The position numbers were made by a program, and so were the translations under genes. A stretch of DNA of 64,000 nucleotides from Dyella monticola (GTDB taxonomy: Bacteria > Pseudomonadota > Gammaproteobacteria > Xanthomonadales > Rhodanobacteraceae): contig NZ_QRBE01000014.1 of the NCBI RefSeq assembly GCF_003363155.1, positions 1 to 64,000 of the forward strand. Direction: 5' to 3'. The notes beneath the pieces were generated by a model. It worked only from the letters and a program-made list of their open reading frames with translations, had not been told where the DNA came from and made no database searches. Position 1 is the stretch's first letter. Each line of letters begins with the position of its first letter. Positions 1 through 9,631 of this stretch are shown here, one piece after another.

Positions 1-537
1 CTGATTCCCTTGCGGTGACAACAGACCGGCGCGGGTTCGAACATCCGCTTCGGTGGTCAATGACGAAGATGCCCTTTGATACTGGCATTGGCGCGGCGTG
101 AGGCCGGGCTCAGGTGGCGGATAGGGGTCCCAAAAATCCTTGGCTTTTTGTTCGAGTTCCTGCAGTGCGTTTGGGCCCTCGCTGAGCTTGGAGAGCTGCT
201 CGACATCGGGCAACCCCTCGGCCGCGGGATCAACGATGGCCGCTTGGGGCACGCCTTCGAAGGGATTCTCGGAAGCGGGTACCGTGCTGGATATCGTCGT
301 CGATGCGTCCGATGCGGGGGGATCCGTCACGTCCGCGTGGGACACCGGTATGTGGGCTTGGCCTTTTGACCGGGAAGCGGACGCAGGGGAGCTGGGTAGT
401 GAGGAAAACGCGGTACGACCAGACTCGATCGCATGTGGCTCCGGAGGCACCCCCTGCGAGACTGATTCGCTTGTTTGTGCGGGTGTGCTGGCGCGTGTGT
501 CTGAAATAGGGCCGTTATTGGGATCCGGTATACGCAT
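1..537 (-). CDS. Unrecognised Ser/Pro/Ala-rich protein, N-terminal 179 residues only
   Basis: Reading leftwards from an ATG at 537 there is an open frame of 179 codons that leaves the window without a stop, so only the N-terminus is visible. It begins MRIPDPNNGPISD and is rich in Ser, Pro, Thr and Ala for about 110 residues, with no hydrophobic segment and no signal peptide. A more mixed part follows that contains an FWDPYPPPEPG stretch. An in-frame TAG lies upstream with no other ATG in between, so 537 is the only ATG start, although no good ribosome binding site precedes it. The gene diverges from prfC. I do not recognise the family. A disordered Ser/Pro-rich N-terminus is compatible with a secreted effector but also with any linker-rich protein; no function is claimed. 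Confidence 0.6.
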   Translation of the reverse strand, partial: MRIPDPNNGPISDTRASTPAQTSESVSQGVPPEPHAIESGRTAFSSLPSSPASASRSKGQAHIPVSHADVTDPPASDASTTISSTVPASENPFEGVPQAAIVDPAAEGLPDVEQLSKLSEGPNALQELEQKAKDFWDPYPPPEPGLTPRQCQYQRASSSLTTEADVRTRAGLLSPQGNQ

Positions 538-788
538 AGATCTAGCTACTGATGGGAATGAGCGGCTGATCTTGGTGAGATGGCGGGGATGCCTGGTGGT
601 ATCGCGCGACTTCAGCTAACGCCCAATCCGTTCACTCATCGGCCACTCAAACGCTGGGCATCGGCATCGACGTGCTATTCGTGAAATGCGATTTCCACCC
701 CCCGCACTGCCACATAACCAGGGCGCGAACCAGCTCCTGCCGGCCATCCCAGCTACAATACGCGGCTCGCATGCCAGCCGATCCGCCC

Positions 789-2390
789 ATGTCCGCCCAC
801 CTCCAAGAAACCCAGCGCCGCCGCACCTTTGCCATCATCAGCCACCCCGACGCGGGCAAGACCACGCTGACGGAAAAGCTGCTGCTGTTCGGCGGCGCCA
901 TCCAGATGGCCGGTTCGGTGAAGGGCCGCAAGGCCGCGCGCCACGCCACGTCAGACTGGATGGCACTGGAAAAGGAGCGCGGCATTTCGGTCACCTCCTC
1001 GGTGATGCAGTTTCCGTACGAGGGCAAGATCGTCAATCTGCTCGATACCCCCGGCCACGCGGACTTCTCCGAAGACACCTACCGCGTGCTCACCGCCGTG
1101 GACTCGGCGCTGATGGTGATCGACTGCGCCAAGGGCGTGGAGGAGCGCACCATCAAGCTGATGGATGTGTGCCGCCTGCGCGATACGCCCATCATGACCT
1201 TCATCAACAAGCTCGACCGCGAAGGCCGTTCGCCGATCGAATTGCTGGACGAAGTGGAATCCGTGCTCGGCATCGCGTGCGCGCCGCTGACCTGGCCCAT
1301 CGGCATGGGCAAGCGCCTCAAGGGCGTGTATCACATGCTGCTGGATGAAGTGCATGTGTTCGAGCCGGGAAAGAATTTCACGCGCCAGGATTCGACCATC
1401 TTCAAGGGTCTGGATGCGCCTGGATTGGAACAAGCGATCGGCACCGAGGCGCTGAACGAATTGCGCGAAGAACTGGAATTGGTGCAAGGCGCTTCGCATC
1501 CGTTCGAGCTCGACAAATACCTCGTCGGCAAGCTCACGCCGGTGTTCTTCGGTTCGGCCGTGAACAACTTCGGCGTGCAATTGCTGCTGGATTTCTTCGT
1601 GGAGCACGCGCCTTCGCCGCGTCCGCGCGCAACGCTTTCGCGCGAAGTGAAACCGGCAGAAGAAAAGCTCACCGGCTTCGTGTTCAAAATCCAGGCGAAT
1701 ATGGATCCGGCGCACCGCGATCGCGTGGCCTTCATGCGCGTATGTTCGGGCACTTACACCGCGGGCATGAAAATGGTGCAGACGCGTACCAACAAGGACA
1801 TGCGCATCGCCAATGCGCTTACCTTCATGGCGAGCGATCGTGAGATTGTAGAAAGCGCCTACCCGGGCGACGTCATCGGCCTGCACAACCACGGCACCAT
1901 CAGCATTGGTGACACCTTTACCGAAGGCGAAGCGGTGAGCTTCACCGGCATTCCCAACTTCGCGCCGGAACTGTTTCGTCGGGCACGCCTGCGCGATCCA
2001 CTGAAAATGAAGGCGTTGCAGAAAGGCCTGGCGCAGCTTTCCGAGGAAGGCGCCACCCAGTTCTTCCGTCCGCTGATGAGCAACGATCTGATCCTGGGCG
2101 CGGTCGGCGTGCTGCAGTTCGACGTGGTGGCCTATCGCCTGAAGGACGAATACGGCGTGGACGCCACGTTCGAGCCGGTGGGTGTGGTGACGGCTCGCTG
2201 GATACAGTGCGAGGACACCAAAAAGCTGGAAGAATTCCGCGAGAAGAACATCATGAATCTCGCCATCGATGGCGCCGGCGAACTGGTCTATCTCGCCCCG
2301 ACGCGCGTGAACCTGCAACTGACCCAGGAACGCTCCCCCGCCGTGCGCTTCTCGGCCACCCGCGAGCACGCCGCATCCGTCGAGGTCTGA
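789..2390 (+). CDS. prfC: Peptide chain release factor 3 (RF3)
   Basis: RF3 is a translational GTPase that removes RF1 or RF2 from the ribosome after peptide release. From the ATG at 789 the product is 533 residues, close to the 529 of Escherichia coli, and it follows that protein almost end to end. The GTPase motifs are complete: P-loop HPDAGKTT at about residues 19-26, DTPGH at 86-90 and NKLD at 140-143. The KIQANMDP and [14 protein letters not shown] blocks of domains II-III are also present. A second in-frame ATG at 771 would add six residues. A -10-like TACAAT at 754-759 sits so close that the 771 start would be nearly leaderless, and neither start has a clear ribosome binding site. The choice of 789 rests on family length. 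Confidence 0.96.
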   Translation: MSAHLQETQRRRTFAIISHPDAGKTTLTEKLLLFGGAIQMAGSVKGRKAARHATSDWMALEKERGISVTSSVMQFPYEGKIVNLLDTPGHADFSEDTYRVLTAVDSALMVIDCAKGVEERTIKLMDVCRLRDTPIMTFINKLDREGRSPIELLDEVESVLGIACAPLTWPIGMGKRLKGVYHMLLDEVHVFEPGKNFTRQDSTIFKGLDAPGLEQAIGTEALNELREELELVQGASHPFELDKYLVGKLTPVFFGSAVNNFGVQLLLDFFVEHAPSPRPRATLSREVKPAEEKLTGFVFKIQANMDPAHRDRVAFMRVCSGTYTAGMKMVQTRTNKDMRIANALTFMASDREIVESAYPGDVIGLHNHGTISIGDTFTEGEAVSFTGIPNFAPELFRRARLRDPLKMKALQKGLAQLSEEGATQFFRPLMSNDLILGAVGVLQFDVVAYRLKDEYGVDATFEPVGVVTARWIQCEDTKKLEEFREKNIMNLAIDGAGELVYLAPTRVNLQLTQERSPAVRFSATREHAASVEV

Positions 2391-2535
2391 CGCGGCGGCG
2401 TTGCCGTCTTCACATATTTCTGACGCATGCCGGGCAGTACCGCCCGGCATGGCATCTCGCTAATCTGGCTGCCACGCGCACCGCCCGGTCTCAATGGGGA
2501 CGACGCGCCCCTTTGCCACCTCAGCGGGAATTCGC

Positions 2536-5500
2536 ATGGCCAGTGCTACCGTCGCCTCCACGTCAAGGAAGTATTCATGGCTGGCCCATCTGCCCATTCG
2601 CTACAAAATCCTGCTCGCGATTGGCTTGATGCTCGCATTGCTCCTGCTCGATAGCGCCTTCAACCTCGCCGCCCAGCATCGACAGTCCGAAACGCGCCGC
2701 TGGTCCGACCATACCTACGAAGTGCTGCTGAAGATCGAAGCTGTTCAGCGCACGGCACTGTCAAGCCAGGTGGGTTTGCGCGGATTCGTGCTTACCCACG
2801 ATGCACAGCAGCTGGCGCGAAGCACGGAAGCCAGCACGACGCTGCTGGTTCAATTGGCGCAATTGCGCCAGCTGACGAGCGACAACCCGCTCCAGCAAAT
2901 GCGCATCGATCATATCCAGGCATTGGTCTTGCAGTGGAACCGCGATGTACAAAACTTTCTGACCGCACCGCTGGCGGGCATCAAGCCCGACGATCCGCAG
3001 TTTGGCGCGCAGTGGACCAGTATCCAGGCCAACTATCTGGCCCATCGTTCGGTCCGCGTGGAAGACTTCACCGAGGTGCTCGACACCATGACCGCGACCG
3101 AGCGGCAATTGCTCGCCGTGCGCAGCAACGACACGACACGCCTGCTCCACGAAACCTTGTACATCAACGTTGCCAGCGCACTCATTGCGCTCCTGCTCGG
3201 CAGCATGGTGCTCTCGCTTACCTCGCGCATGGTCACACGCCCGATCCGGCGTATCGGCAACATGATGACTCGGCTCGCCAATCACGACCATTCCATCGAG
3301 ATCCGCGGCGTGGAGCGGCGCGACGAAATCGGCGAAATCTCGCGCGCCCTGCAAGTGTTCAAGCAGATGGTGATCGAGTCGCGCGCGCAGACCAAGCTCA
3401 AGAGCGATGCGACCTCGATTTCCGCAAGCCTGCAGGCAGCTACCAATCATCGCGACTTTGCGCATCAGCTGGTGAGCCAGTTGTCACCGCTGATCCAGGC
3501 CGGCGTTGCGTTATTTTACGGCTATGACGCATCGCGCGGGCGCCTGGATCTTCTGGGCAGTTACGGCTTGCGCATGCAAAGCAGTCCCGATGCGTACATG
3601 CCCGGCGAAGGGCTGGTGGGCGAATGTGCCGCGTCACATCGACCCATCATGCTGGACGAGGTGCCGGAGAATTACCTGCGCATCGATTCCGGCAGTGGCT
3701 CGGCGTTACCGCGCCACCTCACCATTCTGCCGTTGCTCGTGCGCGAACAACTGGTCGGCATATTGGAATTGGCCAGCTTCGGTGCACCGACCCCTCATCA
3801 CCAGGAATTGCTGGGCGAATTATTACCACTGGCCGCCCTGACGTTGGAAAACCTCAACCGCGCAGTGAATACCGAGCAGCTGTTGGAACAGACACGCGAG
3901 CAGGCGGACGAGCTACGGGTATCGGCCGTCACCATGCGCCAGCAGCAAGAGGCACTACGCGCTGCCAATGACACCCTGCAAACCAAGACCATCGAGCTGG
4001 AAGATCAATCCCAGCGACTGCAGGCTTCCGAAGAAGAGCTGCGGGTGCAGGCCGACGAATTGCAGGCGTCCAATGAAGAACTGCGCCTGATGACCGAAAC
4101 GCTGCAGCTGCAAAAGCAGCAAGTGGAAACCCTGCAGCAAGAGACCGAACAGAAGGCCGACGAACTGGCACGCGCCAGCCAGTACAAGAGCGAGTTCCTC
4201 GCCAACATGTCGCACGAACTGCGTACGCCCTTGAACAGCCTGCTGATTCTTTCGCGCAGCCTGGCCGATAACCGCGGCGAAAATCTGGATGCCGAACAAG
4301 TGGAATCGGCTCGCATCATTCACGATGCGGGCTCCAGCCTGCTGCGCCTGATCAATGACATTCTCGACCTGTCCAAGATCGAGGCCGGCAAGATGGAACT
4401 CTCGCTGTCGGATTATTCGCTGCAAGACCTTGCCCGCAGTCTGCGGCGCAACTTCGATCATGTTGCGCGCGACAAAGCGCTCCACTACGAAGTCATGCTC
4501 GCCGATGCGTTGCCTGCAACCATCCACACGGACCCTAATCGACTTGAGCAGATCATCAACAACCTGCTTTCGAATGCCTTTAAATTCACCGCAAAAGGCG
4601 GTATTCGCGTCGACATTGGCCGGCCGGCCGGTGATCTGCTCACGCCAGAATCGCTACGTGGTCAGTCGCTGCTCGCGATCAGCGTGAAGGACACAGGCAT
4701 CGGCATATCCGCCGATAAACTGGAACGCGTATTCAATGCGTTCGAGCAAGCCGACAACAGCACGAGTCGCCAGTTCGGCGGCACCGGATTAGGCTTGAGC
4801 ATTTCACGACGCATGGCTGCGCTGCTTGGCGGAGACATCGTTCTACGCAGCGAAGTCGGACAAGGCAGTCAATTCGTGCTGCTGCTGCCCGAACAGAGCA
4901 AAGACGCCAACGCTAATGCAGCTGCCGGCACGACCACCATCCCCACGCCGGCACCGCGCCAGACGACGCGCGCCATGCTGCCTGCACAGGGTCTCAACGA
5001 TGATCGTCAAAGCATCTGTGCCGGGGACAGCGTGATCCTTGTCGTCGAGGACGATCTGGCTTTCGCGCACATCCTGGCCGAGATGGTGCGCCAGAAAGGC
5101 CACCGTATGCTGCACGCACCCAACGGTGAAGCAGGCCTTGAGCTGGCGCGCCGTTATCATCCTGCCGGCATTCTGCTCGATGTCATGCTTCCGGGCATGG
5201 ACGGCTGGACGGTTATCGAACGATTGAAAGCCGATCCGGCCACGCGCCACATTCCCGTGCACTTCCTTACCGCCACCGACGATACAGGCCGCGGACGTGA
5301 GCTTGGCGCGGTCGGCGTACTCACCAAACCCGTCACGCGCGAAGGTATCAACGAAGCGTTCGATCGGCTGCTGCACTTCGCCAAAGGCCGCACGCGCCAT
5401 CTGCTGGTCGTGGATGATGATGCCCATGCGCGCAGTGCGGTGTACACGCTGCTCGGCCAGGACGGTGTGAACGTGGACGAAGCAGCCTCGGGCGAAGAAG

Positions 5501-6177
5501 CCTTGCAGAAGCTGGCCACGACGCCCTATGACTGTATCGTGCTCGATCTTGGTCTGCCCGGCATGTCGGGCATGGAATTGCTCGAAAAGCTCGCTCAAAG
5601 CGGCAGCAATCCGCCAGTGGTGGTGTATTCGGGACGCGAATTGAGCCGCGAAGAAAACCTGCGGATTCGCCAGTACACCGACAGCATCGTGATCAAGGGC
5701 GCGCGCTCGCCTGAGCGCCTGATGGATGAAGTCAGCCTGTTCCTGCACAGCGTTCGCGGCACCCGGCCAGGGGCCAGCCCCCGTGCCAGCGGGCACGATG
5801 GTTTACGCGATCGTCACGTGCTGCTGGTGGACGATGACATGCGCAATCTGTTCGCGCTATCAAAAGTACTCCGCGACTGGGGCATGCACGTTGCCATGGC
5901 GCAGGACGGGCAGAAAGCGCTGCAGGTGCTGAGCGATCACCCGCAAGTTGAGCTGGTGTTGATGGACGTGATGATGCCCGGCATGGATGGCTATGAAGCC
6001 ACCCGAGCGATACGCGCCCAACAAGGGCTTGAACAGCTTCCCATCATCGCGCTCACTGCAAAGGCCATGCGTGGCGATCGCGAGCGCTGCCTGGAAGCAG
6101 GTGCCAACGATTACCTGTCCAAGCCGATCGATCTGGACAAGCTGGCCTCATTGATGCGCATGTGGTTGCGCGACTGA
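2536..6177 (+). CDS. CHASE3-HAMP-GAF hybrid histidine kinase with three receiver domains
   Basis: Membrane sensor kinase of 1213 residues. In order: a membrane segment at about 23-45; a periplasmic region of roughly 160 residues that resembles CHASE3; a second membrane segment near 207-228; HAMP; a GAF domain around 305-440; a long coiled coil to about 545; a HisKA domain with the phospho-acceptor H560 in NMSHELRTPL; a HATPase domain with NNLLSNAFKFT near 675, DTGIGIS and GTGLGLS; then three receiver domains with acceptor aspartates at about 882, 1004 and 1144. All key residues are present, so kinase and receivers should be active. The ATG at 2536 follows AGCGGGAA and is preferred to one at 2494. 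The stop lies 7 bases before cheR, and the following genes overlap, so this looks like one signalling operon. The stimulus cannot be read from the sequence. Confidence 0.93.
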   Translation: MASATVASTSRKYSWLAHLPIRYKILLAIGLMLALLLLDSAFNLAAQHRQSETRRWSDHTYEVLLKIEAVQRTALSSQVGLRGFVLTHDAQQLARSTEASTTLLVQLAQLRQLTSDNPLQQMRIDHIQALVLQWNRDVQNFLTAPLAGIKPDDPQFGAQWTSIQANYLAHRSVRVEDFTEVLDTMTATERQLLAVRSNDTTRLLHETLYINVASALIALLLGSMVLSLTSRMVTRPIRRIGNMMTRLANHDHSIEIRGVERRDEIGEISRALQVFKQMVIESRAQTKLKSDATSISASLQAATNHRDFAHQLVSQLSPLIQAGVALFYGYDASRGRLDLLGSYGLRMQSSPDAYMPGEGLVGECAASHRPIMLDEVPENYLRIDSGSGSALPRHLTILPLLVREQLVGILELASFGAPTPHHQELLGELLPLAALTLENLNRAVNTEQLLEQTREQADELRVSAVTMRQQQEALRAANDTLQTKTIELEDQSQRLQASEEELRVQADELQASNEELRLMTETLQLQKQQVETLQQETEQKADELARASQYKSEFLANMSHELRTPLNSLLILSRSLADNRGENLDAEQVESARIIHDAGSSLLRLINDILDLSKIEAGKMELSLSDYSLQDLARSLRRNFDHVARDKALHYEVMLADALPATIHTDPNRLEQIINNLLSNAFKFTAKGGIRVDIGRPAGDLLTPESLRGQSLLAISVKDTGIGISADKLERVFNAFEQADNSTSRQFGGTGLGLSISRRMAALLGGDIVLRSEVGQGSQFVLLLPEQSKDANANAAAGTTTIPTPAPRQTTRAMLPAQGLNDDRQSICAGDSVILVVEDDLAFAHILAEMVRQKGHRMLHAPNGEAGLELARRYHPAGILLDVMLPGMDGWTVIERLKADPATRHIPVHFLTATDDTGRGRELGAVGVLTKPVTREGINEAFDRLLHFAKGRTRHLLVVDDDAHARSAVYTLLGQDGVNVDEAASGEEALQKLATTPYDCIVLDLGLPGMSGMELLEKLAQSGSNPPVVVYSGRELSREENLRIRQYTDSIVIKGARSPERLMDEVSLFLHSVRGTRPGASPRASGHDGLRDRHVLLVDDDMRNLFALSKVLRDWGMHVAMAQDGQKALQVLSDHPQVELVLMDVMMPGMDGYEATRAIRAQQGLEQLPIIALTAKAMRGDRERCLEAGANDYLSKPIDLDKLASLMRMWLRD

Positions 6178-6184
6178 TACTGGA

Positions 6185-7042
6185 ATGGAAATGCCCATGG
6201 ACGCACCGGAACTCGAAGGCATCGAAGTGGACGTGTTCGTGCAGGCACTGCAAAAACGTCATGGCTACGATTTCAGCCAATATGCGCCCGCTTCCTTGAA
6301 GCGCCGTGTGCGCCAGCTTGCCAGTCAGTTCCAATGCAAAACCATCAGCCATCTGACCGAGCGCATGTTGCACGAGCCGGAGCTGTTGCCGCGGGTGCTC
6401 GAGGGCCTCACGGTGCCCGCTTCGGACATGTTCCGTGACCCGGCGGTCTTTCGCACGCTGCGTGAAAACATCTTGCCCCTGCTGGCTTCCTATCCACACA
6501 TCAACATATGGCAGGCCGGATGTGCGCATGGCCAGGAGGTCTATTCCCTGGCCATTCTGCTGGAGGAAGCCGGCCTTTACGAACGCACGCAGATCTTCGC
6601 CACCGATCTGAGCGATCGCGCATTGCAGCATGCGAGCGAAGGTATCTACCCCGTGAAAGATGCGCAGCAATGGTCGCGCAATTACCAGGCGTCGGGCGGC
6701 GGCCAATCGCTGGCCGATTACTGCAGCGCAGGCTACAACCTGATCAAGCTCAATCAGCGCTTGCGCCGTAACGTGACCTTCGCCATGCACAACCTGGCCA
6801 CCGATGGCGTATTTTGCGAGGCACACCTGATTCTCTGCCGCAACGTGCTGATCTATTTTTCAAATTCACTGCAGGATCGTGCGCTATCACTGTTTCGCGA
6901 CAGTCTGGTGCGTAGCGGCTTTCTGTGTCTGGGTTTGCGGGAGAATCTCGAGCTGGCCTCAACCGCCCGTGATTTCGCCCCGTTTATCGAACCGATGCGC
7001 ATCTATCGCGTGGCCAGCCACGTAGAGACGTTGTCGGCATGA
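6185..7042 (+). CDS. CheR-type protein glutamate methyltransferase
   Basis: A 285-residue member of the CheR family, which transfers methyl groups from S-adenosylmethionine to glutamates of receptor proteins. The N-terminal alpha domain and the SAM-binding domain are both present. The SAM loop reads WQAGCAHGQEVYSLAI where chemotaxis CheR usually has a GCSTGEEPYSLAM-like sequence, and the usual NETYFFR segment reads ASDMFRDP. The late CRNVLIYF motif is kept. These changes fit the CheR proteins that accompany CHASE3-GAF hybrid kinases rather than a flagellar chemotaxis operon; no chemoreceptor, CheA or CheW lies in the window. Its stop overlaps the cheB start in ATGATGA. The exact start is uncertain between ATGs at 6185, 6194 and 6200. 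Confidence 0.88.
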   Translation: MEMPMDAPELEGIEVDVFVQALQKRHGYDFSQYAPASLKRRVRQLASQFQCKTISHLTERMLHEPELLPRVLEGLTVPASDMFRDPAVFRTLRENILPLLASYPHINIWQAGCAHGQEVYSLAILLEEAGLYERTQIFATDLSDRALQHASEGIYPVKDAQQWSRNYQASGGGQSLADYCSAGYNLIKLNQRLRRNVTFAMHNLATDGVFCEAHLILCRNVLIYFSNSLQDRALSLFRDSLVRSGFLCLGLRENLELASTARDFAPFIEPMRIYRVASHVETLSA

Positions 7043-7608
7043 TGACGCCGGCGGCCATCGCGATCGGTTGCTCGGCCGGCGGCGTGGATGCGCTCCAGGT
7101 GCTTCTGGGCGGCCTCGCGCCCGGCCTGCGGCAAGCCGTCCTGGTGTGTTGCCACAGCCGCTCGGAAACCACGGAGATATTCCGCAGAGTGTTGGAACGC
7201 GTGTCCGCTCTGCCGATCGCCGAGGCTGTCGAGCGGGATGTTGCGCATCCGGGCGTCGTGCATGTCGCCCCTTCGGGCTACCATTTGCTGGTGGAAAGCG
7301 ATCTGCATTTCGCCCTGTCCGCCGATCCGCGCGTGAACTATGCGCGGCCGTCCATCGACGTGTTGTTCAATTCAGCGGCCGAAGCGTGGGGCGACCGACT
7401 CATCGGGGTCGTCCTCACTGGCGCCAATGCCGATGGCGCCGCCGGCCTGCGACGCATTCGCCAGTTTGGCGGCACCGCCGTGGTGCAGTCTCCCGCCGAT
7501 GCCGAAGCTGCCGCCATGCCGCAGGCAGCCCTGGATGTTGCCGGTGCCGATTATTGCGTACCGCTGCTGGACATCGCTCCCTTGCTCAACAGGCTTTGTC
7601 TGCCATGA
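7039..7608 (+). CDS. Stand-alone CheB methylesterase domain
   Basis: A 189-residue protein consisting only of the CheB methylesterase domain; the receiver domain that normally gates CheB is absent. Family catalytic residues are visible: serine in GCSAGG near residue 12, histidine in CCHSR near 39 and aspartate in TGANADGAAG near 131. It would remove methyl groups, or deamidate glutamines, on the same targets as the adjacent CheR. Its start overlaps the cheR stop by four bases and its stop overlaps the next start by four bases, so the three proteins should be made together. Control of its activity would have to come from another protein, such as the hybrid kinase. Confidence 0.88.
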   Translation: MMTPAAIAIGCSAGGVDALQVLLGGLAPGLRQAVLVCCHSRSETTEIFRRVLERVSALPIAEAVERDVAHPGVVHVAPSGYHLLVESDLHFALSADPRVNYARPSIDVLFNSAAEAWGDRLIGVVLTGANADGAAGLRRIRQFGGTAVVQSPADAEAAAMPQAALDVAGADYCVPLLDIAPLLNRLCLP

Positions 7609-8603
7609 CCGGCTCCATGCCCAAGATTCTGGTGGTCGACGATACACACGCCAATCTTGTGGCCATGCGCCACCTGCTGGCCGATTGCGGCGCCGAACTG
7701 GTGGAGGCCACCGGCGGCAATCAAGCGTTGTCGCTGTGTATCGATCAGGATTTCGCGCTTATCCTGCTCGACGTGAACATGCCCGACATGGACGGCTTCG
7801 AAGTAGCGGCGCTACTGGGCGAAGCCGAACGGTTGCACGACACGCCGGTCATTTTCGTCACCGCCGCCTATTCCGATGACATCAACCGGCTCAAGGGCTA
7901 TCGCTCCGGCGCCGTCGACTACATTGCCAAGCCCATCAACGATGTCATCCTGCGCTCGAAAGTGCGCGTATTTCTTGAACTCCACAGCGCACGGATGCAG
8001 TTGCAGCACGCACTGGAAGAACTTTCCGCACGCAACCAGCAGCTACAGACGGAAATTGCCGAACGTCAACGCATCGAGGCCCAGGTACGCCATCAGGCCA
8101 CACACGACATGTTGACGGGGTTGCCCAATCGCGTGCTGTTTCATGATCGGCTGCGCGCGGCGGTTCAACGCGGCATTCTGCAGCATGCGCCGTTCGCATT
8201 GGCGCTGGTCGATATCGATGGCTTCAAAGCCGTGAACGATACCTATGGCCACCCCGCGGGCGATGCGTTGCTGCAGGCGATTTCCGCACGGCTGGTGCAT
8301 CAGGTTCGTAGCGATGACACCGTCGCACGCCTGGGTGGCGACGAATTCGCCATCATTTTCACCGATGCCGACGAAGTGCCGCCGTTGCTCCAGCGCTGCC
8401 AGGGCATCTGCAACGTACTGGCCCAACCCTATCCGCTCCAAGGCGAACATGGCGCGTTGCTGGCGCGCGTGAGTGCCAGTATTGGCATCGCACTATGGAA
8501 CGCCAGCGTCGACTCGGATGAAGCACTGATCCAGGCCGCCGACCGTGCGCTCTACCAAGTCAAAGAGGGTGGCAAAAACGGCTGCGTGCTGGCCTCTTCC
8601 TGA
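7605..8603 (+). CDS. Response regulator with diguanylate cyclase (GGDEF) output
   Basis: 332 residues: an N-terminal receiver domain (MPKILVVDD start, acceptor aspartate in ILLDVNMPDMDG, conserved Lys in AKPI), a coiled linker near 120-155, and a GGDEF domain with an intact LGGDEFAI active site. When phosphorylated it should make cyclic di-GMP from two GTP. The ATG at 7605 overlaps the cheB stop. The reading frame stays open upstream of it across cheB, but that extension is a shadow. It closes the kinase-CheR-CheB operon and is the likely output of the pathway. Confidence 0.92.
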   Translation: MTGSMPKILVVDDTHANLVAMRHLLADCGAELVEATGGNQALSLCIDQDFALILLDVNMPDMDGFEVAALLGEAERLHDTPVIFVTAAYSDDINRLKGYRSGAVDYIAKPINDVILRSKVRVFLELHSARMQLQHALEELSARNQQLQTEIAERQRIEAQVRHQATHDMLTGLPNRVLFHDRLRAAVQRGILQHAPFALALVDIDGFKAVNDTYGHPAGDALLQAISARLVHQVRSDDTVARLGGDEFAIIFTDADEVPPLLQRCQGICNVLAQPYPLQGEHGALLARVSASIGIALWNASVDSDEALIQAADRALYQVKEGGKNGCVLASS

Positions 8604-8698
8604 CATGCCCGGCATCCCGTGGCACGTGTGACGTGTGGCACTGCTCGCCTTCGTGATGCGCACCTAACCTGAAGTCACTTGCTCCGGGGGAAGCCACC

Positions 8699-9631
8699 AT
8701 GTCGCAAACCATCGTCTTCCACACACCCGCCCAGGCACGCGCATGGCAGCGCTGGCTGATCTATTCACCCGTTGCGCGCATCGTGATCTTCGCTGCGCTC
8801 GCGTTCGCCGTCGGCTTTGCGGTTCACGGCGCAATGGCTGCGCTGGGATGGATGAGCAAAACCGCGACGCCCCTGCAGCATGCCGTCGCCGGACTATCGA
8901 TCGAGCTGGTGTCCACGGTGGTCAGCTACATCGTGCTGGTGATGGTGATCGAACGAAGGCGCATGCGTGAGCTGTCGTGGCGGCAGGTGCCGACCTATGG
9001 CCTCGCCGCCTTTGTGGGTGGCTTCCTGCTCTTCAGCACAGTGGTGGGTTTGCTGTGGGTACTGGGTAGCTATCACGTGTTGGGCATCAACAATCATGTG
9101 AACTGGCTGCCGGAGGTGCTGATCGCCGGTGTCGGCGCGGGCGTCGGCGAGGAAATCATTACGCGCGGCGTGCTGTTCCGCATCGTTGAGGAAGGCATGG
9201 GCACGTGGTGGGCGCTGGGCATTTCGGCCGTTTTCTTCGGTGGCGCGCATATTTTCAATCCGGCTGCCACGCTGTGGAGTTCGCTGGCTATCGCGATCGA
9301 GGCAGGCATTCTTCTGGCGATGGTGTTCCATGTGACGCGCACGCTGTGGGCGTGCATCGGCCTGCATGCCGCCTGGAACATTACGCAAGGAACGATCTAC
9401 GGCATTCCCGTCTCCGGCGGCAGCGAAAAAGGCTGGCTGCTGTCGTCGCGCACCGGGCCGGATTGGCTAAGCGGCGGTGCCTTTGGCGCAGAGGCATCGG
9501 TGATCGCCCTGCTTGTCTGCACGTCGGTATCGGTGGTGTTGCTGATGATCGCACTACGGCGCAACAGCATCGTGCGACCGAGCTGGTCGCGCCGTGTCAG
9601 CGCTTCTTACGCGGCGACACCCACAGCGTAA
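8699..9631 (+). CDS. CPBP-family intramembrane metalloprotease (Abi/CAAX-like)
   Basis: A 310-residue multi-pass membrane protein with about seven or eight hydrophobic segments. The three CPBP motifs are present in order: GEEIITRG (EExxxR), FFGGAHIFNP (FxxxH) and HAAWN (HxxxN/B). These residues bind the metal and catalyse cleavage inside the membrane in this family; the substrates of most bacterial members are unknown. The ATG at 8699 follows GGGGGAAG. Upstream, at 8620-8642, the sequence GTGGCAC occurs twice. It is transcribed alone, away from the signalling operon and towards the convergent DUF4442 gene. Confidence 0.86.
   Translation: MSQTIVFHTPAQARAWQRWLIYSPVARIVIFAALAFAVGFAVHGAMAALGWMSKTATPLQHAVAGLSIELVSTVVSYIVLVMVIERRRMRELSWRQVPTYGLAAFVGGFLLFSTVVGLLWVLGSYHVLGINNHVNWLPEVLIAGVGAGVGEEIITRGVLFRIVEEGMGTWWALGISAVFFGGAHIFNPAATLWSSLAIAIEAGILLAMVFHVTRTLWACIGLHAAWNITQGTIYGIPVSGGSEKGWLLSSRTGPDWLSGGAFGAEASVIALLVCTSVSVVLLMIALRRNSIVRPSWSRRVSASYAATPTA

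Noticed and set aside
538-788. Plant-inducible promoter box before the left-edge gene
   Set aside because: No TTCG-N16-TTCG pair was found, so a type III effector call has no promoter support.
951-2450. 499-codon open frame opposite prfC
   Set aside because: His/Arg/Ala-rich shadow of a GC-rich gene; prfC in the other direction is certain.
7068-7604. N-terminal extension of the receiver-GGDEF protein
   Set aside because: It lies entirely across cheB, is Arg-rich, and the family start MPKILVVDD comes only after 7605.
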